Part shown: in pieces, positions 33,675-42,523 of the stretch
Position numbering within the stretch: the stretch's first letter is position 1
Layout of the letters: each line of letters begins with the position of its first letter
Assembly: GCA_002389505.1 (NCBI GenBank)
Contig: DGPA01000027.1
Span: 1-64,000, forward strand
DNA length: 64,000 nt
Direction: 5' to 3'
From: Halieaceae bacterium UBA4452
Lineage (GTDB): Bacteria; Pseudomonadota; Gammaproteobacteria; Pseudomonadales; Halieaceae
Made by a program: the position numbers and the translations under genes
Notes under the pieces: model-generated
Seen by the model: the letters and a program-made list of their open reading frames with translations, nothing else
What the model was told of the DNA's origin: nothing
Database searches by the model: none

Positions 33675-34532
33675 ATGACCTTGGCATTACTGTTGACCTA
33701 CTGTGTGGCGATATTTGCCGCCTCATTACTCGGGGCTTGGCTACCTCGCCGCTTCCATATGACCCACACTCGCACCCAGCTGACCATGAGTCTGGTAGCT
33801 GGTTTGATGTTGGGGGCGGCGTTTTTTCATCTTATTCCTCACAGCGTCACCAGCCGCGGATCAGATATTGATTTCACTATGAGCTGGGTCGTCGCGGGCC
33901 TCGTATTCATGCTGCTGATGTTAAGGCTTTTCCATTTCCATCAGCATGATTTTGCTGATGGCGACGTGAGTTGCGTCCATCAAGCGGATGATCATGGCCA
34001 TGCCATAGCCCATGATCACGCGCATGCAGTACCATCAAAAAGCCCCTTCACCTGGCTTGGACTACTGCTCGGTCTCAGTATTCACACCATTGTAGATGGC
34101 ATTGCTTTGGGTGCGGTGATGCGGGCAGAGTCGGTGGATGGGGCAGGCGTTTTAGGGATTGGTGTCTTTTTGGCGATTTTGCTGCACAAGCCGCTGGATT
34201 CTCTGTCGATTGAAACTGTGGCATCTGCCTCGGGCTTATCGGCGCGCCACCGACAGTTCATCAGCGTTATGTTCGCCATTCTCTGTCCGGTGACAGCCGT
34301 AGCATTTTGGGCATTGGTCGACCCTTTGCAAGCCGACATCCGCTTACTACCCGCAGCATTAGCATTTTCTGCAGGGGCATTTGTTTGTATTGCCCTGGGT
34401 GATTTGTTGCCCGAGGTGCAGTTTCATAGCCACGATCGCTTGAAGTTGACCGCACTGTTCATACTCGGTATCGCCTTGGCGGTAGCTATCGGTGTGCTTG
34501 AGCCCACTCACGGACTTGCCCATGCGCAGTAG
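33675..34532 (+). CDS. ZIP-family divalent metal transporter
   Basis: A 285-residue polytopic membrane protein with about seven to eight hydrophobic segments. The paired metal-site helices read SIHTIVDGIALGA (near residue 136) and LLHKPLDSLS (near 172), a divergent version of the ZIP HNxPEG/HExPHE motifs. A cytoplasmic loop at about 86-121 is rich in histidine (HFHQHD, DDHGHA, HDHAHA), typical for zinc handling. Metal and direction are inferred from the family. ATG 33675 is used; a GTG at 33672 overlaps the proB stop. Converges with hemH. Confidence 0.85.
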   Translation: MTLALLLTYCVAIFAASLLGAWLPRRFHMTHTRTQLTMSLVAGLMLGAAFFHLIPHSVTSRGSDIDFTMSWVVAGLVFMLLMLRLFHFHQHDFADGDVSCVHQADDHGHAIAHDHAHAVPSKSPFTWLGLLLGLSIHTIVDGIALGAVMRAESVDGAGVLGIGVFLAILLHKPLDSLSIETVASASGLSARHRQFISVMFAILCPVTAVAFWALVDPLQADIRLLPAALAFSAGAFVCIALGDLLPEVQFHSHDRLKLTALFILGIALAVAIGVLEPTHGLAHAQ

Positions 34533-34562
34533 CCGAATGGCGAATTAAAAGCCTTGCAGAGA

Positions 34563-35645
34563 CTAGTGCTGGGCACCAATAGCCAAAGCCAAGCGTTTAC
34601 ACTCCTGACCCTCGAAAGGCTTGGGTAGCCACCCCGATAACTCGCGCTCAATGCGAGCCGTCAGCGCATCAAGGTGGTTGGGCTCAGCATTAAGGCAGGA
34701 GATATACTCGTACCGTTCACCCCCAGCCTCGATGAAGTAATCGCGATTCTCCATGCCAATCTCTTCAATGGTTTCGAGACAGTCCGCAGAAAATCCGGGA
34801 CAGATGATTTGCACTGACTGAGTACCCTGATCGGGCAGTACTTTTAAAGTATCGTCGGTGTAGGGCTTGAGCCACTCTTCTCGACCGAAGCGTGATTGAA
34901 ATGTGGTCAAAAAGTCGTCTTGGCTCAAACTCAATACCTCAGCCACTAGCCGTGTGGTTTTATGGCATTGACAGTGATACGGATCACCATTTTGAAGATA
35001 CCGTTCCGGCATCCCGTGGTAGCTGAAGATGAGCTTGTCTGCCCGACCATGGGTAGACCAGTGCTGTTTGATAGACGTCACCAGCGCATCGATATAGCCC
35101 GGGTCGTCATGATAAGAACTGATAAAGCGCAAATCCGGTAGCCAGCGTCGTCGTTTAAAATCTTCGGCAAGATCATCAAAGGTCGATCCGGTAGTCGGGC
35201 CGCCATATTGCGGATACAGGGGCATAACCACCAGTCGCTGTACCCCAGCGCGAGCCATTTCTTCAAGCACTGAGCCGATTGATGGCTTACCGTAACGCAT
35301 GGCGCCGCGCACCATTATGCGCTCACCTATGGACTGCGTCAGGCGCTGTTGAATGCCATTGACTTGGTCTTGCAGGTGATAAAGTAGCGGTGAGCCACGC
35401 GCTGTCCAGACTTCACTGTAGGCCTCAGCTGAACGTTTGGGACGCGTATTGAGGATGATGCCGTTGAGGATGAACCACCAAATGGCACGAGGCACTTCAA
35501 CGACCCTGGGATCGCTCAAGAACTGCTTAAGATAAGGTCGAAGCGCTTCCTTGGTGGGCGCCTCAGGCGTACCAAGATTAGTCAGCAGTACGCCAATCAA
35601 TGGCGCTGTCGAGTGATCATAGTCGGCTTGGCCGCTGTATTTCAT
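34563..35645 (-). CDS. hemH: Ferrochelatase
   Basis: HemH inserts ferrous iron into protoporphyrin IX, the last step of heme synthesis. The 360-residue protein has the N-terminal LLTNLGTPEAP, PLYPQYGG, the catalytic His210 in FSYHGMPERY, and CPGFSADCLETIEEI with the conserved acidic residue. It is some 40 residues longer than E. coli HemH, mostly at the two ends. The C-terminus shows no clear four-cysteine iron-sulfur site. Confidence 0.95.
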   Translation of the reverse strand: MKYSGQADYDHSTAPLIGVLLTNLGTPEAPTKEALRPYLKQFLSDPRVVEVPRAIWWFILNGIILNTRPKRSAEAYSEVWTARGSPLLYHLQDQVNGIQQRLTQSIGERIMVRGAMRYGKPSIGSVLEEMARAGVQRLVVMPLYPQYGGPTTGSTFDDLAEDFKRRRWLPDLRFISSYHDDPGYIDALVTSIKQHWSTHGRADKLIFSYHGMPERYLQNGDPYHCQCHKTTRLVAEVLSLSQDDFLTTFQSRFGREEWLKPYTDDTLKVLPDQGTQSVQIICPGFSADCLETIEEIGMENRDYFIEAGGERYEYISCLNAEPNHLDALTARIERELSGWLPKPFEGQECKRLALAIGAQH

Positions 35646-35648
35646 GCT

Positions 35649-35692
35649 GCTTCCTGCTTCCTGCTTACGTGCTGCTCACTGGCTCACTGGCT
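35649..35692. repeat. Two adjacent short tandem repeats upstream of hemH
   Basis: GCTTCCT occurs twice in a row with a partial third copy (35649-35667). Seven bases on, GCTCACTG occurs twice with a partial third copy (35674-35692). Both lie just before the hemH start on its 5' side, where its ribosome-binding site and leader would be. The repeat number could vary between strains. Confidence 0.7.
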
Positions 35693-35816
35693 TGATGGGA
35701 CGTGCTAGCGAATACGCCGACAAGCAATGGCTGGATTCATTGTACCGATTAACGCCGCGAGTGCGATTGGGAATCCGCAGAGCGAGTGATGTCAAGATTG
35801 CGTAGTGTTGCGAGGT

Positions 35817-35832
35817 AGTATACAAACATACT
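35817..35832. promoter_or_regulatory. Inverted repeat, candidate operator of the acyl-CoA dehydrogenase genes
   Basis: AGTAT (35817-35821), six bases, ATACT (35828-35832). The repeat overlaps a -10-like TATACA (35819-35824) that sits 15 bp after TTGCGT, about 36-43 bp before the first dehydrogenase start. A TetR- or GntR-type repressor of fatty acid degradation would be a natural binder, but none is encoded beside it. Confidence 0.4.
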
Positions 35833-35859
35833 CGACGTTCAATCTACAGGAGAGAGGCG

Positions 35860-37026
35860 TTGAGTCTTGATTTTGACAGCGCACGCTTGGCAAACCCGCA
35901 TTTTAACGAAGAGCATCTTGCTTGGCGAGAGCAATTACGGCGATTCATCGATACCGACATTATGCCCTTTGCCGAGGAGTGGGATGAGAGGGGACATATT
36001 CCCACCTCGCTTTGGCCAAAGGCCAGTGAGGTGGGGTTGCTCGGCTTGGGTTACCCCGAGCAGTATGGCGGTATCCCCGGCGACATATGGTTTAGTCAGA
36101 TCGCCAATGAAGAGCTCGCTCGAATCGGGGTCGGTGGTATCAACGCTAGCCTAATGGTGCACGGGATAGGGTTACCACCGGTGTTGAACTGGGGTAGCGA
36201 GGCTATGAAAGAGCAGATTGCTCCAGCCATTTTGCGGGGAGAAAGCTGGATTAGTCTGGCTATTACAGAACCCGGGGGAGGCTCCGATGTCGCCAACCTG
36301 ACGACGACGGCGGTACGCGATGGTGATCACTACGTTGTCAATGGCGCCAAAACCTATATTACCGGCGGATTGCGTGCCAATCATGTGTCAACTGCTGTAC
36401 GCACTGGCGAAGCGGGCGCTGCCGGCGTCTCCATGTTGCTGATACCTACCGATGCATCGGGCTTCTCTCGGACGGCGTTAGATAAAAAGCAGGGTTGGTG
36501 GGCATCGGACACGGCGACCCTTTATTTCGATAACGTGCGTGTTCACGTGAGTCAACTCATCGGCGAAGAGAATCAAGGTTTTAAAGTGATCATGACAAAC
36601 TTCAACAGTGAACGAATGGGTATGGCAATTCAGATGGAAGCCTTTGGCCGTGTCTGTTTAGAAGAGGCGGTGGCTTGGGCGACCCAGCGCAAGACCTTTG
36701 GTAAGCGCCTCGCAGATCACCAGGTCATTCGCCATAAAATAGCTACGATGAAGCAGAAACTCAACGCCACTCAAGCCTACATTCGAGTGTGTAATGAGTC
36801 GATGGCTGCCGGGATACCTAATCCCGGTGATATTGCCCTGCTCAAAGTACAGGCCAGCGAAGTCATGGAATACTGTGCACGGGAAGCGCTGCAAATTCTA
36901 GGGGGTATTGGGTTCATGCGCGGTAGCAGGGCAGAGCGTATTTATCGAGAAGTACGCGTGAATGCCATTGGCGGTGGATCTGAAGAAATTATGCGTGATT
37001 TGGCCACGCGCCAATATGGCTTGTGA
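35860..37026 (+). CDS. Acyl-CoA dehydrogenase (long-chain/isovaleryl-type catalytic Glu)
   Basis: A 388-residue FAD enzyme for alpha-beta desaturation of an acyl-CoA. Motifs include ITEPGGGSD (FAD/substrate), QRKTFGKRLADHQ, and LQILGGIGFMRGS. The C-terminal position that carries the catalytic Glu in medium-chain enzymes is Gly (AIGGGSEEIMRD). Glu251 in NSERMG matches the alternative position used by long-chain and isovaleryl-CoA enzymes. The GGGSEEIM ending recalls citronellyl-CoA and branched-acyl dehydrogenases. Start TTG 35860 has a good GGAGAGAGG site. First of three co-directional dehydrogenase genes. Confidence 0.9.
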   Translation: MSLDFDSARLANPHFNEEHLAWREQLRRFIDTDIMPFAEEWDERGHIPTSLWPKASEVGLLGLGYPEQYGGIPGDIWFSQIANEELARIGVGGINASLMVHGIGLPPVLNWGSEAMKEQIAPAILRGESWISLAITEPGGGSDVANLTTTAVRDGDHYVVNGAKTYITGGLRANHVSTAVRTGEAGAAGVSMLLIPTDASGFSRTALDKKQGWWASDTATLYFDNVRVHVSQLIGEENQGFKVIMTNFNSERMGMAIQMEAFGRVCLEEAVAWATQRKTFGKRLADHQVIRHKIATMKQKLNATQAYIRVCNESMAAGIPNPGDIALLKVQASEVMEYCAREALQILGGIGFMRGSRAERIYREVRVNAIGGGSEEIMRDLATRQYGL

Positions 37027-37060
37027 TTAAGGTAAAAGCAAAACAACAGGAGATAGTGCT

Positions 37061-38263
37061 ATGTCGGATAGCGATGCGACTCTAAAAAAGTTTCGATCTG
37101 ACGTTAACCAGTGGATGCGGGATAATGTGCCTGTAGATCCAGGGTTTTTGCTCCCATTAAGTTTTTTGGAGGTGGGCACTGAACAGCAACTCGATTTCCT
37201 TCGAGAGTGGCAAAATAAAGTGTGGCGGGCCGGTTTCTTAGGGATGCATTGGCCTAGCGAGTATGGGGGGCAGGGGGCTGATCCTGCGTACCAAGCCATA
37301 GTTGATCGTGAGCTACAGCGTTACAATGCGCCGATTCTCTTCAACACGATCGGCCTCAACTGGGTAGGACCTTTGCTCCTCGATATTGGTAGCAAAGATA
37401 GCCAAGCTAAATACATCAAGGGTATTTTGTCGGGCGATGAAATTTGGTGTCAGGGTTTCTCCGAGCCTGATCATGGCTCTGATCTGGGTAGTGTCCAAAC
37501 ACGAGCAGTCCGTGACGGCGACGACTATCTGATCAACGGATCTAAAATCTGGACGACATTGGGCAACTTTGCCGATCATATGATTCTGTTGGCGCGAACG
37601 AACACGGCGGTTGAAAGAAAATATGACGGGCTATCGTTCTTCTTGGCGCCCATGAAAATCCCGGGCGTTGATGCTCACCCCATTCGCAAGGTCACGGGTG
37701 AGTACGGTTTCAATCAAATATTTTTTACCGATGCCCGTATTCCCGCTGAAACATTAATGCGCGAGGAAGGGCAGGGCTGGGGTGTTGCTATGAAAACACT
37801 CGAATATGAGCGCGGTGTATCGGCGGGGCAGGCCAGCGGTCACTGGATGGTATCTATTCAAATGGACGACGCTGTTGATCAGCTGCGCACTTACCAGCGT
37901 GACGGTGAGCCTTTACTGGCTGACCCCATTGCCCGTGACGATACCATCAAGCTTATTATGGAAGCGAAGGCCTCAGCGTTGGCGGGCAGTCGGATGCGCA
38001 TTGGGCGACTGACCAGTGATTACCCCATGGGATTACCCCTGTCTTCAAAGTATCGCTGGACCGAATATGCTCGTCGCATGAAGCTGTTTACAGCGTCAAT
38101 GCAGGGTGCGCACAGCGCACTTTACGTTGGTGACGAAGAGGCTTGCCAAGGCGGGTTTTGGCAGCGAGCCTATTTTTCTAACTTTGGTGCCACTATCGGT
38201 GGTGGAACCTCTGAAGTTCAAGCCAACATTATTGCCGAGCATGTGCTTGGCTTGCCCAAATAA
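37061..38263 (+). CDS. Acyl-CoA dehydrogenase, catalytic subunit of a predicted heteromer
   Basis: A 400-residue dehydrogenase with GFSEPDHGSDL (near 132), WTTLGNFADHM, and the C-terminal TIGGGTSEVQANIIAEHVLGLP. This ending is typical of the large subunits of heteromeric enzymes such as pimeloyl-CoA dehydrogenase PimC and mycobacterial FadE26/FadE28. Glu250 in LEYERG is the likely base. It is followed 12 bases on by a gene resembling the non-catalytic partner. Substrates in such families include dicarboxylic and steroid side-chain CoA esters; the one here is unknown. Confidence 0.88.
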   Translation: MSDSDATLKKFRSDVNQWMRDNVPVDPGFLLPLSFLEVGTEQQLDFLREWQNKVWRAGFLGMHWPSEYGGQGADPAYQAIVDRELQRYNAPILFNTIGLNWVGPLLLDIGSKDSQAKYIKGILSGDEIWCQGFSEPDHGSDLGSVQTRAVRDGDDYLINGSKIWTTLGNFADHMILLARTNTAVERKYDGLSFFLAPMKIPGVDAHPIRKVTGEYGFNQIFFTDARIPAETLMREEGQGWGVAMKTLEYERGVSAGQASGHWMVSIQMDDAVDQLRTYQRDGEPLLADPIARDDTIKLIMEAKASALAGSRMRIGRLTSDYPMGLPLSSKYRWTEYARRMKLFTASMQGAHSALYVGDEEACQGGFWQRAYFSNFGATIGGGTSEVQANIIAEHVLGLPK

Positions 38264-38275
38264 GGAGGACTTGAG

Positions 38276-39400
38276 ATGACATCAGTTATAGGCGATTTAT
38301 CGATAGCTCTATCCGAAGAGCAGGGGATGTTGCTCGACGTAGCGCGTGGTTTTGTTGCAGACAAGGCGCCGATTGACGTGGTTCGTGGGCAGCTTGAAAC
38401 AGCGTCAGGGTTCGACACGCAGATATGGGATGACATGGTGTCCCTGGGCTGGACGGGCATTGCATTGCCTGAGCGTGTGGGCGGTTCAGCTATGGGCATG
38501 GGTTCAGTCGTCCCCGTTGTCGAGTCTCTGGGTGAGGGACTGTTGGGCACGCCACTGATCAATACCACTCTCGCTGGTCAGCTGCTATTGCGAGCAGCGA
38601 GCAGCGATGCTGAACCTTGGCTGCAGCGTATTGCTGAGGGCTCTATCGCCACGGTTGCACTGCTTGATAGTGGCGACTGGGGAGCCTCAAATACCTTGAC
38701 AGAAATAGCCGATGACGGCGTGCTTCGTGGCCGGAAAGTCATGGTAGGTGATGCCTTAGTGGCCGATATTTTCCTTGTACTTTGCCAACAAGGCGGGCTC
38801 CCGGCCTTGGCCGTGGTTGAGCGTGGTGCCCTCAGCGATCGGGCATTGACAGCGAATACACTGATTGACCTTACCAAGCGCTCGGCTAACGTTGATTTTA
38901 CTGGGGTAAAAGCCGCCTTGATTTGCTCGGGCGATGCGCTTGTTGCCGCGCTCCGTGATTTTCGCTTGCTGGGTGCGTTGTTGATCGCCGCTGAGGCGAC
39001 GGGCAGTGCGGCGCGCTGCTTGAAGGTGCTTGTCGATTATTTAAAGACCCGTAAACAGTTTGGTAAATTGATTGGTTCTTATCAAGCATTGAAACATCCT
39101 ACCGTGGATATTTACTGCGGTATGGAAGACTCGCGCTCCTTCATCTACCACGCAGCGACCGTCTTAAGCGATGAGCCGCTCAGTCATGACGCCGAGGTGG
39201 CCTGTCGAATGGCGAAAGCCCAAGCGACCGATGTCATGTCCTTTGCCGGCGATCGGTCTGTGCAATTTCATGGCGGTATAGGCTTTACATGGGACTGTGA
39301 TTCAACGTTATTTATTCGTCGCGCCCAATGGAGCGCTCAAGCGTTCGGTGATGCCATTCATCACCGAAAGCGATTGGGGGAGTTACTCCTCGGCGATTGA
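38276..39400 (+). CDS. Acyl-CoA dehydrogenase, small partner subunit of a predicted heteromer
   Basis: A 374-residue acyl-CoA dehydrogenase-like protein. The N-terminal and C-terminal helical domains are recognisable (YLKTRKQFGKLIGSYQALKH, VQFHGGIGFTWDCD). Neither catalytic Glu position is kept: helix G reads ALRDFRLLGALL and the C-terminus lacks the EGTSE-type motif. This fits the FadE27/FadE29 or PimD-type subunit, which supplies part of the active site to its partner. It sits 12 bp after the catalytic gene. Confidence 0.85.
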   Translation: MTSVIGDLSIALSEEQGMLLDVARGFVADKAPIDVVRGQLETASGFDTQIWDDMVSLGWTGIALPERVGGSAMGMGSVVPVVESLGEGLLGTPLINTTLAGQLLLRAASSDAEPWLQRIAEGSIATVALLDSGDWGASNTLTEIADDGVLRGRKVMVGDALVADIFLVLCQQGGLPALAVVERGALSDRALTANTLIDLTKRSANVDFTGVKAALICSGDALVAALRDFRLLGALLIAAEATGSAARCLKVLVDYLKTRKQFGKLIGSYQALKHPTVDIYCGMEDSRSFIYHAATVLSDEPLSHDAEVACRMAKAQATDVMSFAGDRSVQFHGGIGFTWDCDSTLFIRRAQWSAQAFGDAIHHRKRLGELLLGD

Positions 39401-39581
39401 TGTAGATCACTGTCCCCCAAGAAGGGGAGTCCGCCTGCCTTCTTTCTGCGTCGTTGGTCTATGACTGAATACCATCCTATCCGACGCGGTGCCTTGAGGC
39501 GGGTCCCGAGGGATCTCGCTATTACGCTTTGCTCCTTGATGTGGCGCAAACCGTGCTGGGCCCGGTATGACCAGATCGAGT

Positions 39582-40760
39582 CTAGGGCGGTAGGTGCTGA
39601 CTGAAGAACCGGATCGCATTGCCGCCCATCACTGCTCGAATATCGCGGTCACTAAAATGGGCGTCAACCAGCCCTTGAGTCAGCCTGGCGAGCTGGCTGG
39701 CATCAATGGGTGCAGCGATACCGCCATCCCAATCTGATCCCAGTGCAATATGATCTAACCCAAAGGTATCTATCCCATAGCGGAGCGCCTCAACAATGGC
39801 GGCAATACTGCCTTCACAGACAGCGCCCTCCCAAAAGCCAACCCCAATCAGCCCTCCCCTCGCGGCAATGCGGCTCATGGTGTCATCAGAAATATTGCGT
39901 GTTGAGTCGCAGTGCCCTCTAAAGCCGGTATGACTGACGATAAGCGGCGCTTGAGTGCGTGCGAGAACGTCGAGGACGACTTGTTCGGAAGAATGGGCGA
40001 CGTCGATCATGATGCCGAGGGCTGTCATTTGATCCACCGCTTGCTCACCAAAGGATGTCAAGCCCTGCTGGGTAAGGCCATGAAGGGAACCTCCCAATCG
40101 GTTGTCAAAAAAGTGTTGTAAGGACATCATGCGAAAGCCAGCGTTATACAGCTGCTCAATATTGCCCAGCTGGCCGTCCAGCGCATGAGAGCCTTCAGTC
40201 CCCAGTAATCCCCCAATGATGTCATTGCCCTCCGCTCGCGCAAGCAACAAGGCGTCTAGTTGCGCCTGTGAGGTAATCAGAGTGAACGCCTTGCTGGCGT
40301 TGGCTGCCTCCGACACCCGTGCTGCCTGATAGAGTGCTCTTGCGGTCAGTGATTGACGGGTAGCCTTTGGCCACCCTTGCGCGATACCCAGTAAGGTAAT
40401 GACATCGCTACTGTCCGCACTATTGGACTCGTAGTTTTGACCCTGAGGGGTTTTGGTAACCGTCGTGAACATTTGCAGCGCGACATTGCCAGTGAGGAGA
40501 CGGGGGATATCTACATGACCGCGTGTCCCTTGACGCAATAGCGATCGATTCCACAATGCGGTGTCGGCATGTAGGTCGGTAATTGTCAACGTATTGTGCA
40601 GCGCTAGGGTCTCAGCACTGGGGTCGGTACCAGCATCGCCAGCGACTTGATTAACGCGACTGTCTAAAATGCCAGGGAGTAGAGTAAAAAATAACGTGAC
40701 GCCCGCTAGGGCTAACAAGCCAATGATGGACAGCAGCCATTTGGTACGTTTCATAGGCAA
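39582..40760 (-). CDS. Membrane dipeptidase (peptidase family M19)
   Basis: A 392-residue zinc dipeptidase of the renal dipeptidase family with an N-terminal membrane anchor or signal (residues 8-30, LLSIIGLLALAGVTLFF), so it probably acts on the periplasmic side. Metal ligands are visible: His64 and Asp66 in DLHADT, Glu in LLGTEGSHAL, His in DVAHSS, His in VSHTGFRG, and Asp in ALGSDWDGG. The family hydrolyses dipeptides, some D-amino acid or beta-lactam-like bonds. It is divergent from the photolyase gene. The 181-bp gap to the dehydrogenases holds nothing I can support. Confidence 0.92.
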   Translation of the reverse strand: MPMKRTKWLLSIIGLLALAGVTLFFTLLPGILDSRVNQVAGDAGTDPSAETLALHNTLTITDLHADTALWNRSLLRQGTRGHVDIPRLLTGNVALQMFTTVTKTPQGQNYESNSADSSDVITLLGIAQGWPKATRQSLTARALYQAARVSEAANASKAFTLITSQAQLDALLLARAEGNDIIGGLLGTEGSHALDGQLGNIEQLYNAGFRMMSLQHFFDNRLGGSLHGLTQQGLTSFGEQAVDQMTALGIMIDVAHSSEQVVLDVLARTQAPLIVSHTGFRGHCDSTRNISDDTMSRIAARGGLIGVGFWEGAVCEGSIAAIVEALRYGIDTFGLDHIALGSDWDGGIAAPIDASQLARLTQGLVDAHFSDRDIRAVMGGNAIRFFSQHLPP

Positions 40761-40834
40761 TTCCTCTCTTTCCTCGTCGTGATTGTGCCACGACTTCCCT
40801 CATCCGCCCTACCACTAAGCTCGTATAGCACACT

Positions 40835-42355
40835 ATGACTGACCACCACTGCATTTTAGTGCTTGCTGACCAGCTCGATTGGAGCAATCCCGCCTTGGCG
40901 GAGGCGCGGCCTGGAATCGATACGATTGTTATGGCAGAAGTGGCGGAGGAGGCAAACTATGTTCGCCACAATCGTCATAAAATTGTTCTGTTGTTCTCTG
41001 CTATGCGCCATTTTGCAGAAGATATTCAGGCGCGTGGTTTTTCGCTGCGCTATTTTTATCTCCATGACAAACTGCCCAGCCTGGCGGCGGCTGCTCATCA
41101 AGCCCTAAGGGAGACGGGTGCGACGAGGCTCAGGCTTTGCTCGCCCGGCGAGTACCGGCTGTCGAGTGAAATGGACGCGTGGGCTGACCGCTTTGGACTG
41201 CCCGTAGACGTCCTTGAAGATACCCGTTTCTTGTGCAGTCTCGCGGAGTTTAATCGCTGGGCGTCGGGGAAAAAACAGCTCCGCATGGAGTATTTTTATC
41301 GGGAAATGCGCAAGCGACATCAATTACTTCTCGATCAGGGTGACCCTGTGGGCGGTCGGTGGAATTATGATGCAGAAAACCGAGTAGGGTGGCGTAATCA
41401 GCAGCCGATTCCTCCCCGGCCGGATATCGCGCCCGATAAAATGACCCGAGAGGTGATTGAAGAAGTCACCCGCGCTTTTCCTGACAATCCAGGTGATTTG
41501 AGTCAATTTCGGTTGGCGGTAACCCATGAGGATGCCGCGGATCAATTTGAGTGGTTTTGCCAAGTGGCATTGCCTTCTTTTGGCACTTTTCAAGATGCGC
41601 TTGTTGAGGAGTCGCCGTGGGTCTTCCACAGTCTTATTTCCATGTATCTGAACTGTGGCTTGCTCGCGCCCTTAGTCGTGTGTCAGCGTGTTGAGAATGC
41701 CTGGCGCGATGGTCACTGCTCGCTCGCCGCTGCTGAGGGGTTCATTCGACAAGTACTAGGGTGGCGAGAGTATGTGCGGGGCATTTACTGGCTGCACATG
41801 CCTGAATATGCGCAGCGCAATACCTTTTCAGCAACGCGGCCATTACCGGAGTTTTTTTGGACGGCTAAAACTGATTTGCGTTGCCTGCAAGTGGCGCTCT
41901 CTCAGTCACTAGACCTCGGTTACGCGCATCACATTCAGCGATTGATGGTGATTGGCAATTTTGCACTATTGGCCGGGCTCGACGTGAAGGCCGTCTGCGA
42001 GTGGTATCTAGCCGTCTATGTGGATGCTTATGAATGGGTGGAGCTTCCCAATACCGCGGGCATGGCCTTGTATGCCGACCATGGAACGATGGCCAGCAAG
42101 CCCTATGCAGCCAGCGGTAAGTATATTCAGAAGCAAGGAAATCATTGTAAGCAATGCCGCTATAACCCCGGTAAAGTCACCGGTGAAGAGGCCTGTCCAT
42201 ACAACAGTTTGTACTGGCACTTTATTGATCGGCACAAGGATGTGCTCAAAACCAATGCTCGAATGGGACTTATATTAGGCAATTGGCGTAAACGCGCTGC
42301 CGATGAAAAAGCTGCTATTGTCGGCTGGGCCGATGAGTTACTGACAAAGCTGTAG
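40835..42355 (+). CDS. phrB: Bacterial (6-4) photolyase, FeS-BCP family
   Basis: A 506-residue light-dependent DNA repair flavoprotein of the photolyase-related family typified by Agrobacterium PhrB, which repairs (6-4) photoproducts. The predicted [4Fe-4S] cysteines fall at 350, 438, 441 and 454, His365-His366 in GYAHHIQ and Tyr424 in SKPYAASG. From memory these numbers equal the reference protein. The N-terminal domain (1-130) would hold the lumazine antenna and the C-terminal domain FAD. Single gene, divergent from the dipeptidase. Confidence 0.93.
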   Translation: MTDHHCILVLADQLDWSNPALAEARPGIDTIVMAEVAEEANYVRHNRHKIVLLFSAMRHFAEDIQARGFSLRYFYLHDKLPSLAAAAHQALRETGATRLRLCSPGEYRLSSEMDAWADRFGLPVDVLEDTRFLCSLAEFNRWASGKKQLRMEYFYREMRKRHQLLLDQGDPVGGRWNYDAENRVGWRNQQPIPPRPDIAPDKMTREVIEEVTRAFPDNPGDLSQFRLAVTHEDAADQFEWFCQVALPSFGTFQDALVEESPWVFHSLISMYLNCGLLAPLVVCQRVENAWRDGHCSLAAAEGFIRQVLGWREYVRGIYWLHMPEYAQRNTFSATRPLPEFFWTAKTDLRCLQVALSQSLDLGYAHHIQRLMVIGNFALLAGLDVKAVCEWYLAVYVDAYEWVELPNTAGMALYADHGTMASKPYAASGKYIQKQGNHCKQCRYNPGKVTGEEACPYNSLYWHFIDRHKDVLKTNARMGLILGNWRKRAADEKAAIVGWADELLTKL

Positions 42356-42523
42356 TGCAATAACCTCGGTTATTAAGCCATGACGCTAAGCTTGTTTATG
42401 GGAGACAATGGCCCTTAGGTTGGTGTCGGCAGTGAGGCGTGGGTCTACTACCGGATTCTCTCTGACATGCTGCTGTTGCTGCTTGGAACAGTAACATTCC
42501 ATGAAATAAGTTATCGTCAACAC

